Part shown: one piece after another, positions 1 to 11,973 of the stretch
How positions within the stretch are numbered: position 1 is the first letter of the stretch
Layout of the letters: every line of letters starts with the position of its first letter
From: Callaeas wilsoni
Taxonomy: Eukaryota; Chordata; Aves; Passeriformes; Callaeidae
DNA: 64,000 bases
Direction of reading: 5' to 3'
NCBI GenBank assembly: GCA_013398955.1
Contig: VWPU01012124.1
Span: 22,019-86,018, forward strand
Made by a program: the position numbers and the translations under genes
The notes under the pieces: model-generated
What the model saw: only the letters and a program-made list of their open reading frames with translations
Databases searched by the model: none
Told to the model about the DNA's origin: nothing

Positions 1-150
1 CACCTTCTGCCCACGGGCGCTGGACACGTCACTTCACCACTCCCAAACGGCACTCAGTGACAGCCACACGTGGCCCTGAGGCAGGAGAGGCTTTGGGGAC
101 AGCTGGGGCTTTGCCTGGCCGCTGCTGTGCCACCCATGCAAGGGACTCAC

Positions 151-225
151 CTTCCTTTGTCTTCTTGTGCTCCCCTCGCTCCTTCTGCAGGGATCGCTCC
201 AGCCGGGACCTGTGCTCGTACACCA
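151..225 (-). CDS. GOLIM4-like gene, coding exon 2
   Basis: Second coding exon of the GOLIM4/GPP130-like gene, 75 bp, read right to left. The acceptor CAG lies just above 225 and the donor GTGAGT at 150-145. The first two bases complete a codon begun in exon 1; one base is left over for the next exon. The peptide contains VVYEHRSRLERSLQKE and EHKKTKE, which closely match the start of the coiled-coil stalk of vertebrate GOLIM4 directly after the signal-anchor region. The spacing and phase agree with exon 1 at 4456-4642. Later exons (the rest of the coiled coil and the acidic lumenal tail) are outside the window. Family recognition is strong; whether this is GOLIM4 itself or a paralog is discussed under exon 1. 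Confidence 0.85.
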
Positions 226-3200
226 CTGTGGGAGCAGCGAGAGGCAGAGCGTGACTCAAACCTGGAATTTATCCCCACCTATCTTCTTCCACATATTTAT
301 TCTCCTGCCTGGAGCAGGGAGGGGACAGTCGGGCTGCAGACCACGGGTATTGCCGATATAATGCACCATGCAGAGACTGCCACTACAGCCCCCAACTCAG
401 TATGATAAATACTCAATAAATACTCAGTGCAGCCTCAAATATCCCCAGCAAATGAGCCCAAATTGCAAGGGAGTTCACCGCCATTAGTTTGCTCACCCAC
501 AAATTGGGAGTATTTGCACTCAGGTTTTGCTTTGGAGCCCAAGCTGTGATGCCCAAGAGCTGCTTTAGTGGCCAGTGGCTAAACTTTGTGGGCCAAGCTC
601 CTGCCAGGCTCAAGCAGCCAGAGTCACCTGTTCTGTAAAGTCCTCAGCACCATGCAGGAGAGACATTTTCCCCCTTCTACAACCCAGCCACTGACTGGCC
701 CTCAGGGCAGAAGGGAAATTTTTTCCCCTTCTACAGCCCAGGCCACTGAGAAAAACTGAACCAAGCAGCCCCTTACACACAAAACAGCTCGAGAACGGAG
801 AGGGCTGAGCAGCCACAGGGCAGATGGGAGTGCCAGAGAAGCCTCCTGTTGGATGATGACTCGAATCCACCCTGAGGTGTCAATGCCACCACACTCAGCT
901 CCAACGGGCTCCTCACCCCCTCGGACGGGCCAGGGCAGCACTCAGAGGGAGAGGTGATGGAAGAAACCTTGCCAGAGCCAAGATCCCTGCAGAGCCAAGA
1001 CCTTTGGGGGCCAGTCGTGCCATACACACGGCCTCCAGGAAAATGCAGCAAGGGGGGTGATGTCTGAGTGCATGAAACCAGCGCTAATCCATTCCTTGCT
1101 GAGATCTTGCCAAGCCAAGAGCCCCAAGTGACTCATGCTCTCACTCCAAGTGGGTCTGTGGAGCCTGCCAGCTCCACTCGGGTCGTGCTGCAGCAGCAAA
1201 TTCCTGTGTCACGTCTGACCTCCCTCAAGGGGCAGGAAGGGGCAGTGCCATAGGTGAGCCAGGCCATCTCCTTCCTTATCTTTGAGAACACACGGACATC
1301 CCAGTGGTGAAGATGCTTCCCCTGGGCTGGGCCACTCCACTCAGGCTTTCCTCTGAACCGTTTCAATTGTTCAACCCATTCCAGCAGTGGTTTCAACCTG
1401 GAAAGATGCTTCCCCCTGCTAAGCAGCAAACCCATCTCAGCAGCTGCCCAAGCCTCCGAGACAGCTTTGTTTTTAGGAGCACTCTTCCCAACAGACTGCT
1501 CAGATGTCACCCTGCGGGCTTCCGGGCCGTGGGTGCTTCTCCACTCCATGCTAGAAAGACTTGTCCAATGGAATTGTCAGCTTGGGAACATCAGCCACTT
1601 CCCAGAGGATTTGGGAGCCCTGGGCATTCACTTTCTGACTTTCTTACATCTTTCTCACAGTCTTATCTAGCAGAGCTCCTGAGGGCAAGGCTTTGATGCG
1701 ATGGGAACTTCCCAGCAGCAATGGAAAGCATCTGAAGCAATGGGCTTGTGTTAACACCCAGAGCCACAGATCCTAACGAGGCCATCCCGGAGCGGGGGAG
1801 GCTTCAGGGACAGCTCCCTATCACGGGCTGTTTATTCAGAATTTTACAACACAAAATCTGGCTCTCCCCAACCCTGTTTTTATAAGTCAGATAAACTGAA
1901 GCAACCTCTAATGACTAGAGAAGAAAGTTTTAACCTCTCCTGCCTTTCCTGCAGCTCCCCAGAGCCCAGAGAAAGCGGGTTCAGCTTTACACAGAGCAGG
2001 GAGTCAGCACGGCACACAGCAGTGTCTCAGCCCTCGAGGCTGTGCAGGGCCTGGAGTTGGACTTTGATAATCCCAGTGGGTCCCTTCCAGCTCAGGATAA
2101 TCCAGAATTCTATGATTCTTTACTCATCTTTGTGGTGGAACACAGCAACAACTCATCCGACCAAACTGGCACTGCACAGCTTCGGAGGCCAGGGAGCCAG
2201 GAAGTCTTTAACAATTTGCTTTTACGAGAGAGAATGGAGGGTGGTCAGAGTCTAAATCCAGGCTGGAATCCAGCCAGGGCTCTAAGGCACCATCACCTGC
2301 TGCCAAAGGAGCTGCTGAAACAATGACATCCCTTGCTGAAAAGGCAGGATCAGATGCACAAGACGACAGGGGAATTAAAGTCATGCAACAAGTGCAGGGA
2401 CAGAGCCCAGAGCCCCAGGTTTGTCCCCAAAGCGCTGCCGGGAGCAGACACAGCCCCGCAGCCACGGGCAGATGTGCCAGGCACCACTGCACTGCAAGAC
2501 TTGCACGAGCAGCGCTCCCATCTGCCACTTGCCAGGCTTCTCCCGGCAGCCAGATCCAAAAAGAAGCCTTGCCTTTGTTAAAATTGTTGGACAAGTGAGT
2601 GTCTTCTCAAAATAAAAAAGGGTAGCCATGGCAACAACTGTATTTAGGAATGGGAGGACTGACAGGGGCTTAGAAACCCCAGCAACAGGCTGCAGCTCTG
2701 CCATTAGCACATATTTGGGTGGAAAAACTGTGAGCTTGGCTCAGTTTTTGGCCTGTTGTTCCCAAAACCGGGGTTCCCTGAGGCTACCACTGTCATTCTC
2801 TGGAGAACCAGCCCCTCTCCCCAAGAGGAGCAAGAGTTGCTGACACACCAGAAAGGAATGTGGGTTAACTTCTGCCCTGCTGATCTCTGCACACCCCGAA
2901 CTCGGGATGCAGGTGGAAATCGTGGCTGGGACTGAGCTGTAGGTGTTTGATTGCCTCGTGGAGTGAGGAAAAATGGAACCAAACCGTAAGATAATAGCGC
3001 TGAACCTGAACGCGCATTAGATCAATTCCCAAGGCTGACGGGGTTTTGTTTCCTGGAGAGGAGCACACACCCCCCACGCTCTGCCAACGGGAACACACAG
3101 CCCTGGGCACCAGCAGCCCTGGTGGGATGTTCCATTCGCATCACAACACTGCACACAAAACCACCGGGAGAAGGTTTAACCCTGAAAGACATCAATGTCG

Positions 3201-4455
3201 AGTCACAGATCTGCAGAATTCCCCAGCAATTTCTCTAGGCAGAATACTCCTGGATGTGTCCAGGGAGGTCATGACAGATATCCTGTGTTCGATTTTAGCC
3301 TGACGAAGAGCTCTGATATAAACACCGTGATCTAAACTGACTTTTTAGGGGGGAAAAAAAAGGGGGGCTAAATTAATCTCTTGACCTTGAGTAGAACAAT
3401 ATTTTGGCCACATCGATTCATTCCGTGGGCACTCCAGAGGCAGCCCGTCCTCCAGCATGACACACCCAAGCGCTGGCTACCCCGAGGGGATTCCCACCAA
3501 ACCTCTCCACGGGGAGCTCAGCAAATCCCTCCAGAGACTCCAAATCCTGTGACAGCTGCTGGAAACGTCGCCTTGGCAGACACAGAAAGGCTGGAATGAT
3601 AGGCTAGACAAAGGAGATAAGAGTTCAGCGGTGGAGTAACCGCGTGTCCTCAGCCTTCCCTGCCGACAGCTCCCCGTGGGCAAAAATCCCATTTTCCCAC
3701 AGTGAGGCATTTATGTAAGGAGGACAAATGAGGGGAGAAAGGGGGAGGAGGAATCCACACACTGTTTTTGCCTTCCGGTCTCCGGCAGCTCTTGCCAGAG
3801 GAACCGAGTGCTGGTCAGCGGGATCAGAAAAGCCAATCCTTCCTCCTCCTCCTCCCCTCTTTTTAGGGAGCTAAAAATGCTGTGCCGCAGCATCCATCAG
3901 ACCCAAAAATGCTGGCAAGATTTTTTCTAGTCCCGGATCAACCTCTTGAGAACGAGGTGGGTTTACTGCCTTGCGAAGGCAGTGGGCAGCAGCAGACTGT
4001 GACAACAAACTTTAGTGAAAGATCCCTTCCCTCTCTGCTCACTTCCACACGGGGCAGAGAGAGCGGAGCCTCATCTCAGTGCCTGCCTAAGCAGCCCCTG
4101 CCAGCCCTGCCTGCGTTTTTACTGCTCCACATTTAGCACGACAGGGGCTTAGATTTGCAGCCGAAGGCAGAAGAAATGGAATAGACGTGACGCAGCTGAG
4201 CTCGCCGATCCAACACGCTCCGTCCCCGCTTTGCTGCGAGCAGCAAATTCAGACTCAAGGCTGTTCTAATTCCAGACAGCCAAAGGCGAGGGGGGGAAGG
4301 AAACAGGCACAGCATCTTTAAAGCCGAGGGCTGCACGTCCCCAGGGCGCCCTGCTTGTGGCTGGGCAGCGAAGCCACCAGCAGGTAACGCTGGGAGGGAG
4401 CGAAGTTCGGGCAGGGTGTGCGCACGCAGAGGCACATCCAGAGCGGGTCACTCAC
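226..4455 (-). other. intron 1 of the GOLIM4-like gene
   Basis: A 4.2-kb intron between the GTGAGT donor (4455-4450) and the CAG acceptor (228-226). No additional exon, RNA gene or clear transposon was recognised. Open frames on either strand are short and resemble no known protein. Confidence 0.75.
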
Positions 4456-4642
4456 CTTGGAGCTGGGCTGACAGCGCTTCCTGCTGCTGTTTGTATTTCT
4501 GCGCCAGGGCTTCGGCGTTCCGCACCTTCTGCTGCAAGTGGTTGTAGAGGAAAACTCCGGAGCCCAGGCACGCCACGGTGACCAGGCAGAAGGCGGTCTG
4601 CAGCAGCCCCTTCTGCCTCCTCGAGCACATCCCGGTGCCCAT
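4456..4642 (-). CDS. GOLIM4-like Golgi integral membrane protein, coding exon 1
   Basis: First coding exon, 62 codons plus one base, starting at ATG 4642-4640. The product begins MGTGMCSRRQKG, followed by a hydrophobic signal-anchor of about 20 residues (about 13-33) and then the start of a coiled coil (NAEALAQKYKQQQEALSAQL). This is the N-terminal pattern of GOLIM4/GPP130, a type II cis-Golgi protein that cycles through endosomes: a short basic cytoplasmic tail, an anchor, and a lumenal coiled-coil stalk. The tail and stalk are close to GOLIM4 (which starts MGNGMCSRKQK), but the membrane segment is clearly different. Together with its place beside MIB2, this suggests a paralog and not the GOLIM4 gene itself. 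The donor is GTGAGT at 4455-4450. The ATG lies at the edge of a CpG island, which fits a first exon. Only about 87 residues of the protein are in the window. Confidence 0.85.
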
Positions 4643-5410
4643 GGCGGGGCCGGAGCGCGGCGATGCACCGCTGCCTCGCCGGCGCTGCTAAAGCATCTGA
4701 TTATTTTTGCCCAACGGCCCCTTTCCTCCGCAAACTCGCAGAGCCCTCCGGAAGATGCGATCGCAGGCTCGCCTTCGCTCCCTCCCAGCCCCGGGAGCGG
4801 CTCCTGCCAGGCTCTATTTCTATTCCTCGCTGTCCGTCGGGACGCGGCGCAGCCCCGGGCCGGTGTCCGAGCGGAGCCGCCGCATCCTCCGGCGGCCGGG
4901 GGGCGGCCCGGGGGGGCTGCGGAGCGAGGGCAGCCGGCGGAGGGCACCGAGCAGGAGCAGCGGGAGGAGGAGGAAAACTTTTGCTTCCCATGTGCTGCGG
5001 CGGAGAGGGGGGGGCGGGAAGGGGGTACAGCCGCCTTTGGCTCTTCCCACCTCCTCCGCTGGAGCACCGACCGGAAAAAATAACCCGGCGAGAGGAGGAG
5101 AAGCCCTCGGGCCCCCTCCCCGCGGCTTCCCCCGCCGGCAGCTCCGGGAGGAAGCGGCGGCACCGCGGCCGGGAGAGCGGCCAGGAACGCGGCGGCGGCG
5201 GCGGCATCCGGGCTGCGGCGGCGGAGAGTCCGCCCTCGGCGGCGGGAGGGGCTGCGGGGACCGGAGGGGACAGAGAGGGACCGGGGAGACCTGGGGGGGA
5301 TAACAGAGCCTCGAGCCCTGCCGCCCCCCGGGGGACCCGGGTCCCGCCCGCCTCCCTCCGCCTCCGCCGGGCCCCGGCAGCACCCGGACCCCCTGGTCCG
5401 TGTGTTCCTT
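4640..5410 (-). promoter_or_regulatory. CpG island and probable promoter of the GOLIM4-like gene
   Basis: Very GC- and CpG-rich DNA directly upstream of the ATG at 4642. It has several G-runs (for example near 4898-4920 and 5008-5020) that could form G-quadruplexes, and runs of GGC triplets near 5190-5225. No TATA box is apparent. The transcription start cannot be fixed from sequence. Long open frames here on both strands result from low stop-codon density in GC-rich DNA. Confidence 0.75.
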
Positions 5411-5607
5411 TCCCCGCTCCAAACGAGCTGCCGGCACCTGTTGCTAACGGGAGATGGATGAGGGACACGGGAATGGATTCACCGGGAGAGCATCCTCACA
5501 CGAGTTATTTAACACCTGCTAGAAGCTGTGGTTTCTCCTCGGGAAAATAGGAGCTGATAAAGGCAGGAGTGCGGCACGAGGAGAAGGGTGTGAGTGTAGC
5601 GTTTTCC

Positions 5608-5770
5608 GAATGGTTTGCCTTGGAAGGGACCTTAAAGCTCATCCCATTTCCCTGCCATGGCAGGGACACCTTCCACTGTCCCAGGATGCTCCAAGCCCCG
5701 TCCAACCTGGCCTTGGGCTCTTCCAGGGATGGGGGATTCCAAGGTGTTCTGGACAGCTGAGCCTCTCCCA
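5608..5770 (-). mobile_element. CR1 LINE 3'-end fragment
   Basis: Matches the conserved 3' region of avian CR1, seen as its reverse complement: the blocks GGAAGGGACCTTAAAG, CTGCCATGGCAGGGACACC and CCAGGGATGGGG occur in the usual order. The CR1 3' end lies to the left. Only a 5'-truncated tail is present, as is typical. Confidence 0.8.
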
Positions 5771-5825
5771 AGCACCTGCCCTCCATGTGGGCTCTTCTGG
5801 CAGAGCCCAGATTGTTTTACCCAGG

Positions 5826-5890
5826 TGTGGGATGCACAAGGTGACCTTTAAAGGTCCCTTCCAACCCAAACCATTCCGTGATTCTGCAGC
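5826..5890 (+). mobile_element. CR1 LINE 3'-end fragment
   Basis: Sense-strand terminal part of CR1: CCTTTAAAGGTCCCTTCC, then the AACCCAAACCATTC block and a degenerate ATTCTGTGATTC-type end. It is oriented head-to-head with the fragment at 5608-5770 and forms an inverted repeat with it. Confidence 0.75.
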
Positions 5891-8800
5891 TCATGGGACA
5901 GACAAAGCTCCTGGAGCCTTGCCTGGGTTCTGAGCTCAGGTTTTTGTAAGACTCCTGGGTTTATAACGAATCCTGCCTGCACCAACGGCCTGACTGTTAG
6001 GCGGGCTCATCCCTTATCTGAGCTCGCAAGGATGTTTCTTCTGGAATTCTGCCAAGTTCCCTCTTTCAGGCACCTGGGGAATAAGCAACAATCACAACAG
6101 TTCTTCAGCAGCAATTCCCCTCTAAGAATCATGCGTGGTGGTTTCATAAATGTTAATCAAAAGAGCTTTACAGCACTGCTGGGAATCAGTTGAGTGGCAC
6201 TTCTGTCACCGTCATTTGTCGAGGGGAAAACTGAGGCACAGTGTTCCTGTAGGGTTATGATTTATCCAAAGTAACTTTTTTATGGTAGGATTTTTTTTCC
6301 CCTCCCAGGCATTTTAAGTGGATTTGGTGGATTTGTTCTGCCAGACCTTGGGTGAGACTCAGCCTGCTGGAAATGGGGTGATTTGGCTGACGGTCCTGGC
6401 TCTGGGTACAGCTTCCACTAAACATTATAGGCTTTCCTCAATGAATTAACTGATTACTCCAGCTCTTTCTGAAAACCAGAATAGCACTGATGGGATGTTT
6501 CATGGCAGCCTTTGTCTGCCATGGATCATGGGCATGTAGGTCCAGGGATAACCTCGTTCCTGGTTCCCAGATACTCAGTTCAAGACACTCCGCTGTACCA
6601 GACAGATTTACTGCCCAGCTGGGTCTTTACACAAATGCCCAGCCCTGGGGGTTGCTGAATGCTCTTCAGGCTGTTTGTCAGGAGCTGGAATGTCTTTTGT
6701 CTGCATCTTGAGGACTGAGCAGGCAGCCCATGGGATGAGGGGTTTCAGTCTCAGTTTTGCCTCTATTCAGCACATTCTTTTTTTTGTTGTTTGGTTGTTT
6801 TTGGTTTTTTTTCTCCTCCTGCACTCATTAATTACTTCCTCATGTGCTGGTTCCTGCCTGAGAAACACTGGGAGTTTTCGAGGTTGTGACAGAGAGGAGT
6901 CTGGAAAAGGTTAAAATATAGATTAGGGAACGTTTATCTGAGAAAGATTTGATTGACAGAACTTCTGTGAGCAAGCACTTTACTTCTGTAATGAATAACT
7001 TTACTCCTGCAATAAACTCGGGTTTAGATTTAACCCCATATTTCTGCACCAGATCTAGGGCCAGTGTAGCCCCAGTGAGAGCCAAAGGCTTTGCTTCCTG
7101 CTCCTGCTTTACCAGTATTTTTGTGATTCAGATGATTCTTCCTCATGCAAATTACCACAACATCCCACCTCTCTAAAGGTCTGCAGCCACTGGGCACGAG
7201 TATTTTTAGGAAGATACGGAGGAGGAGAGACCCCTGAGCTAAACAAATTGACCATAGGTGACAGCTCCCTTCAAACCCAACTCAAAATGCTTTGTGCCTC
7301 AGGGATTATCTGATCATCTCCTTCTGCTCCCTCTAATCCAGTGGGTGATCACATCTGATGACAGCTTTAAAATAATAATCTGAACAAAACAAGCAATTCC
7401 CATGGGAAAGCTCCGGGTGGATGTTCTTGTAAAGAAAATGCCACTTTCTCCCCTGTAGAACAAACCATGAGTATTAACCATCTGTGCGAGTAGTGCAGTC
7501 CTGGAAAGCTCCAGCCTTTTAATCAGAGCTTTGGATTTCATAGCTGGCATTTAATCGGCTGTGGGAGTGTTTTCAGCCAGGTTATGAAAATGCTGTCAAG
7601 ACACCAAGTGTCTGAAAAAGATGGATGGAAGGGACGTGTTGGGAGGAGGCAGAGGGGAGGCTGGATTGTTTGGGGGTTGCAGTTTTACAAACCTGCAGAT
7701 CAAATGGGCAACATCCACAACCCTCTGACACTGGACACCCTAAAAGCTGTATGGGGTTTGGATGTGCCTTCCAGGGAGACCCAGTCTGAGAATCCAGCGC
7801 ACAAATGTGGGAGGGAATAGGCTGAGCAGGGGAGGAGTTTGGGGCAGGAGTCCAGAGGATGAGAAATGACAGGCACAAATGTTTGAAAAAGAAAGTGTTC
7901 TCAAGTGGGCATCTGGATCTGCGTGGATTTAGAGCCTGAGGGGAACCTGCCAGCACTCCTGGAGGTGCCTGTCCTTCCCCACACAGAAATTCCCAATTAA
8001 TTTCCTCCAGGAGTGAAAATGCCCTAAATTTAACCATTCCTGGGGACAGATCTCATCGCGGTGTTGCCAAGGTTAAGGGGTGGGAGAGCTGAGGCATTCC
8101 TGTCTCCCCATAACAAGAAGTGACAGCTTCTAATTAGAATTCATTAGAGGCTGCCCCGGAGAGTTGATGGGACCATTTTTCATGATGTGTTGTTGAAATT
8201 GTTTTTCATCTCACGGTGACACGTTGGCTCAGCGCTCTGAGTTCTCTTCCCCAAGCCCAGAGGTGTCCTTTGAGTCATCTGTGCTGTGCCTAAAACTGAG
8301 GATATGAGATCCCAGAACCCTGAGCAAATTGTGGGCATGGCCCTGATACGAGAGAAAGGGAATGGGGGAGCAAAGTGAGGCACAAACATTGGGGGTTTTG
8401 AGTTACAAGGTAAAAACCTCATCATCTGGAAGAGCATTCCATAGAAACTGGAGCACAAGGAGATCCACAATTACTGATGTCAGTAATATTTTCGCAGTTA
8501 CTTGGTACTTTCCTTAAAATATCAGCTCCCAGAGTCAAAGTATTCTGAGAGAAACTCTTTATTCTTTCAAAAAGCTATCTTTATTCCAAGAATTTACAAG
8601 TGCAAAAAATTTCCACCACGTGAACTATTCCATCTTAGATCCTCTGGAAAAAACCCATCTTTGCCTTTTAGTTTCACCTCTTCTTTTACAGTTTGGACTG
8701 GGAATCTTCCTTGCCTTGAGTCCTGAGCTAGTCTGTGATTTGGGTTATTTTTTAATCAAAAAACAATAAAAATTCGTTTCAGAGGGATAAAAACAAACAA

Positions 8801-10594
8801 GAAGGGACAAAGAGCATATTCTGCTTAGAAAATGCATCACAGTACACTCAGAGCCTGTGACTCCATTGCCTGTTTGCTTTTACAGCCTTTCCAAGGTTCA
8901 GACATTTTTTTTAGAGCCAAGGAACATTCCAGCTTCCAAAGGTAATAAAAATGCAATGTGCCAGAAAACAACAGCAAACAATAGCAAAGGGATTTTTGGT
9001 TTGTGAGGTGCTGCTAAATCTGCTGTTACTGCCTCTCTCAGGGTTCCAGCATCACCCCCCTTATGGGACAGACACCTTGTATTCCCAAATTCCTCCATGG
9101 CTTCATGCCTTTGGGGCTCTGAGGGGTTTAATTAATCTTTCCCCTGGGATTATGAGCCTCTGCTCACACGAAGGACCTGGGGATTCCACCTCTGTGCTCT
9201 GCTGAAGCTTGGGGCAGCCAAATCCGTGATGGTTGGAGCTCCTCTTCTTCCACTGCATCCTTCAGCCTCTGTGGCAGGGTAAAAGCAGAGATGCCAGGAG
9301 GAGGCTTTGCACGTGGTTAAGATGGATAAAGCCTCAGCTGCCCATTCCAAAGAACAAGTGGAAAAATATGGTTGAACTCTGTGCCCGGGGGAGAAAAGCT
9401 TGGCAGGACTGATCACAGCCTGCTGGGCTCAGCCACGGGTATGAGCCATCCTCACCTTGAGAGGGATGGAATTGTCTCTAGGATTTCAGGTTCCTCCTAT
9501 TCCACATGGGCTCTGCTCTGTCTGCAGAGAAATTGTGCCACAGAAAGAGAGAGAACACTGGCACCAGCACAAAAATTTTTCTTCTGACAGGACCACTGAG
9601 CTTTATGAAGTCCAGTAACCCAGCAAGACATATTCTGCAGGCTCCAGGACATTGACCCTGGATTTGCCTTGCAATAATGGATTTCAGAAAGTCTGCCTCA
9701 GCCCCACCGTCCTGGATCATCCAGGAGTTCCTCACACCATCACGAGGCAGGATTCTGGGGGTGCTGTGGGTGGTGTGCCATTTGTCACCGCATTGTTGTG
9801 GGGGGAATCTCTGGGGAAAATAAAGAACTTTTTAATTGTTGCTAATCAGGCTGGAGCCTGAGCAGGCAGTGCAGGTGATGGTGGGAGGAGAAGGCAGCAG
9901 CGTGGAGCTGACACAGAACACTCAGCAGCAGATCTGCATGTTCTGGTCCCTCCTCCAGGATGTTCTACTGCGCCCTGTGGCACCTCAGGATGACACAGCG
10001 ATGAGAATTCCTCATGCTCTCACTCCAGTGTTTTTCCAGGGGAAGCTTCATGCCTGCACAAGCATTCTGCTGGGATCAGCCAGCCTCATCAGTTGGACAC
10101 AGGGCTGCTTTGTTTGACTTCATGCTATGCAGATATCCATGACACATCAAGCTGGAAAGATCATTTATGAGCAGCTCAAGCTGGCATTTCTACACACGAG
10201 GTGTCAGCCAGGGAGATTTCAGTCTGGCTTTTAATACCCCCATAAGCCAAGAGCTTAAGTCATCTCTGCTTTGTCACTGTATGTTAACTGTAGCCATCGA
10301 CAGATTTAGGGTGAGATTTTAGACATTGCTTAATCATGGTTGATTTTAAATAGAATAGACTTTCCTGAACCATGCGTTTGGGTTCTGAAAATTCCATTCA
10401 GCATTTTTCCTGCACTTGGATAATGGGAATGTGGTCTAAAGGGTTTTGCCAGAGAGATGTGGAGGCTGAGGTTCACATCTGTTTTCAGAAGTGATGAGAG
10501 GACCTGGGACTATCTGGGAATCCTTCTAAGGTGGATTCAGCAGCCTCCTTCCAGAGATCCATCTCCAGCTGGCAGGAATGAATGTCTTTAGTAG

Positions 10595-10711
10595 CAAGAC
10601 TTTGATAAGGAGAGCAACACAAAGGCACAAAAATGGAAATCAGACGTGTGCTCTTCCGATCTCAAGACTTTGATAAGGAGAGCAACACAAAGGCACAAAA
10701 ATGGAAATCAG
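10595..10711 (+). repeat. 49-bp direct duplication separated by Illumina adapter sequence (assembly artefact)
   Basis: The 49-bp sequence at 10595-10643 recurs exactly at 10663-10711. The 19 bases between them, with the shared junction, read GACGTGTGCTCTTCCGATCT (10643-10662), which is the 3' part of the standard Illumina TruSeq adapter. This is best explained as an untrimmed adapter read built into the contig, duplicating the genomic sequence around it. The true genome should carry a single copy. Confidence 0.93.
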
Positions 10712-11930
10712 CTCCTGTTCCCTATTAACCTGTCAAAAATTCCCTCTGTGGCCAACAATCAAGCTGACAAGGAGCTAATTACAGAAAGACCTCTAAATAG
10801 GAGAAGCATTAGATTGACTGAGAAGTTGTTACCTGCCTGTATTTTCCTGTCTGAGCAGCCCAGAAGTCTAAAAGCACATTGTTGATTTGCCTCCCTGCAC
10901 ACACCCCAGGGGCTGTGTGGGGAGATAAAACCTGCAGGATTTTATCACAAAATCACACAGGCCTGTGCCTCTCCCAGATCCCGTGGCTGGAGGTACAGCA
11001 GCCAATTTGGCTGCACAAAAACGCTCCTTCCATCCAGCACTGCCTGCAAAGTCAACCTCAAGGAGCTCCAACTCTGTTTGTTACATAACACTCAGTAACG
11101 AGGTGGAAAGTCCTCCCAGCCCTCCTTCCATCATTTAGATAAGAAAAAAGCCCCTTTAGGGCAAAGTAATTCAAGCCCCTCTTCTGCAGATGATGGGTAG
11201 TGCAGGCTTAGTCCTACAGAGCATTTAAAGCCCTGAGGAGCACAGCGCAGGACAATGATGCTGAAATTCCAGCTTTTCCTCTCTGAAACTTTGCCAATTA
11301 CTCCCCTTTTCCCTTGCTCGGTGTTTATTTGCTATTGGCATGTCCTCCCTGCCTCCAGCTCGGCACAAAGGGACGCTGCAGTGTCCCACACTCCTCGCTG
11401 CCCTTGGCTCCCAGCAGTTTCCCTGTCTCGGTGCGTGGATAGAAAAGGGGGATCCCTGTCAGGGAACGGCCGTGAATCCCGTTCCCGGGGCACCACAGGA
11501 GTGCAGAGTGGACTCTGGCAGGGAATGATCGGCCCTGCAATATCTCCTTCCTCAGCATTCCTGCAGCAAAGATGGGATGTCCCTCCTGGTGACTCTCCCA
11601 GCGCCTGCAATCGCACCAGGATTTCATGAATTGGGTTTTCAGCAGAAGCCAGTGACTGTAAAGATCTCCAAACCCGGGCTTGCAAGAGGTTCATGCAGGA
11701 CTCAAAGGGTGGGGTTGTCGTGTGCGGGTTCGCTTTTAAAAATTAACTCTGATTTAAGGCAGGACCTGACAAGATTTACAGCACGAGCACTATTCATAAA
11801 ATTCTTGTGTGTGCACCACAGCCGGGGAGGCACAAAGACCTAATTCCCCAAGAACAAAGCCAAACATTCATTTACAGCCACACAGGCCTCGGCTCAGGTA
11901 CAGGAGTTGCTTAAATAACTGCAGCAGCAG

Positions 11931-11973
11931 GGGAAAAAAAAAAGGAAAAAAAGGAAAAAAAGAAAAAAAGGAG
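11931..11973 (+). repeat. polypurine A/G tract
   Basis: Low-complexity run of A blocks interrupted by G or GG (the motif GGAAAAAAA repeated several times). Confidence 0.9.

Noticed and set aside
29..259. 76-residue minus-strand frame taken as one gene
   Set aside because: Only 151-225 is coding; both sides carry splice signals and the extra residues are intronic translation.
4318..5550. Long open frames on both strands (281, 255, 205, 295 and 198 residues) around 4.3-5.5 kb
   Set aside because: They lie in the CpG island where stop codons are rare, are Pro/Arg/Gly/Ala-rich, overlap each other on both strands and resemble no protein. Only the 62 codons from 4642 fit a known family.
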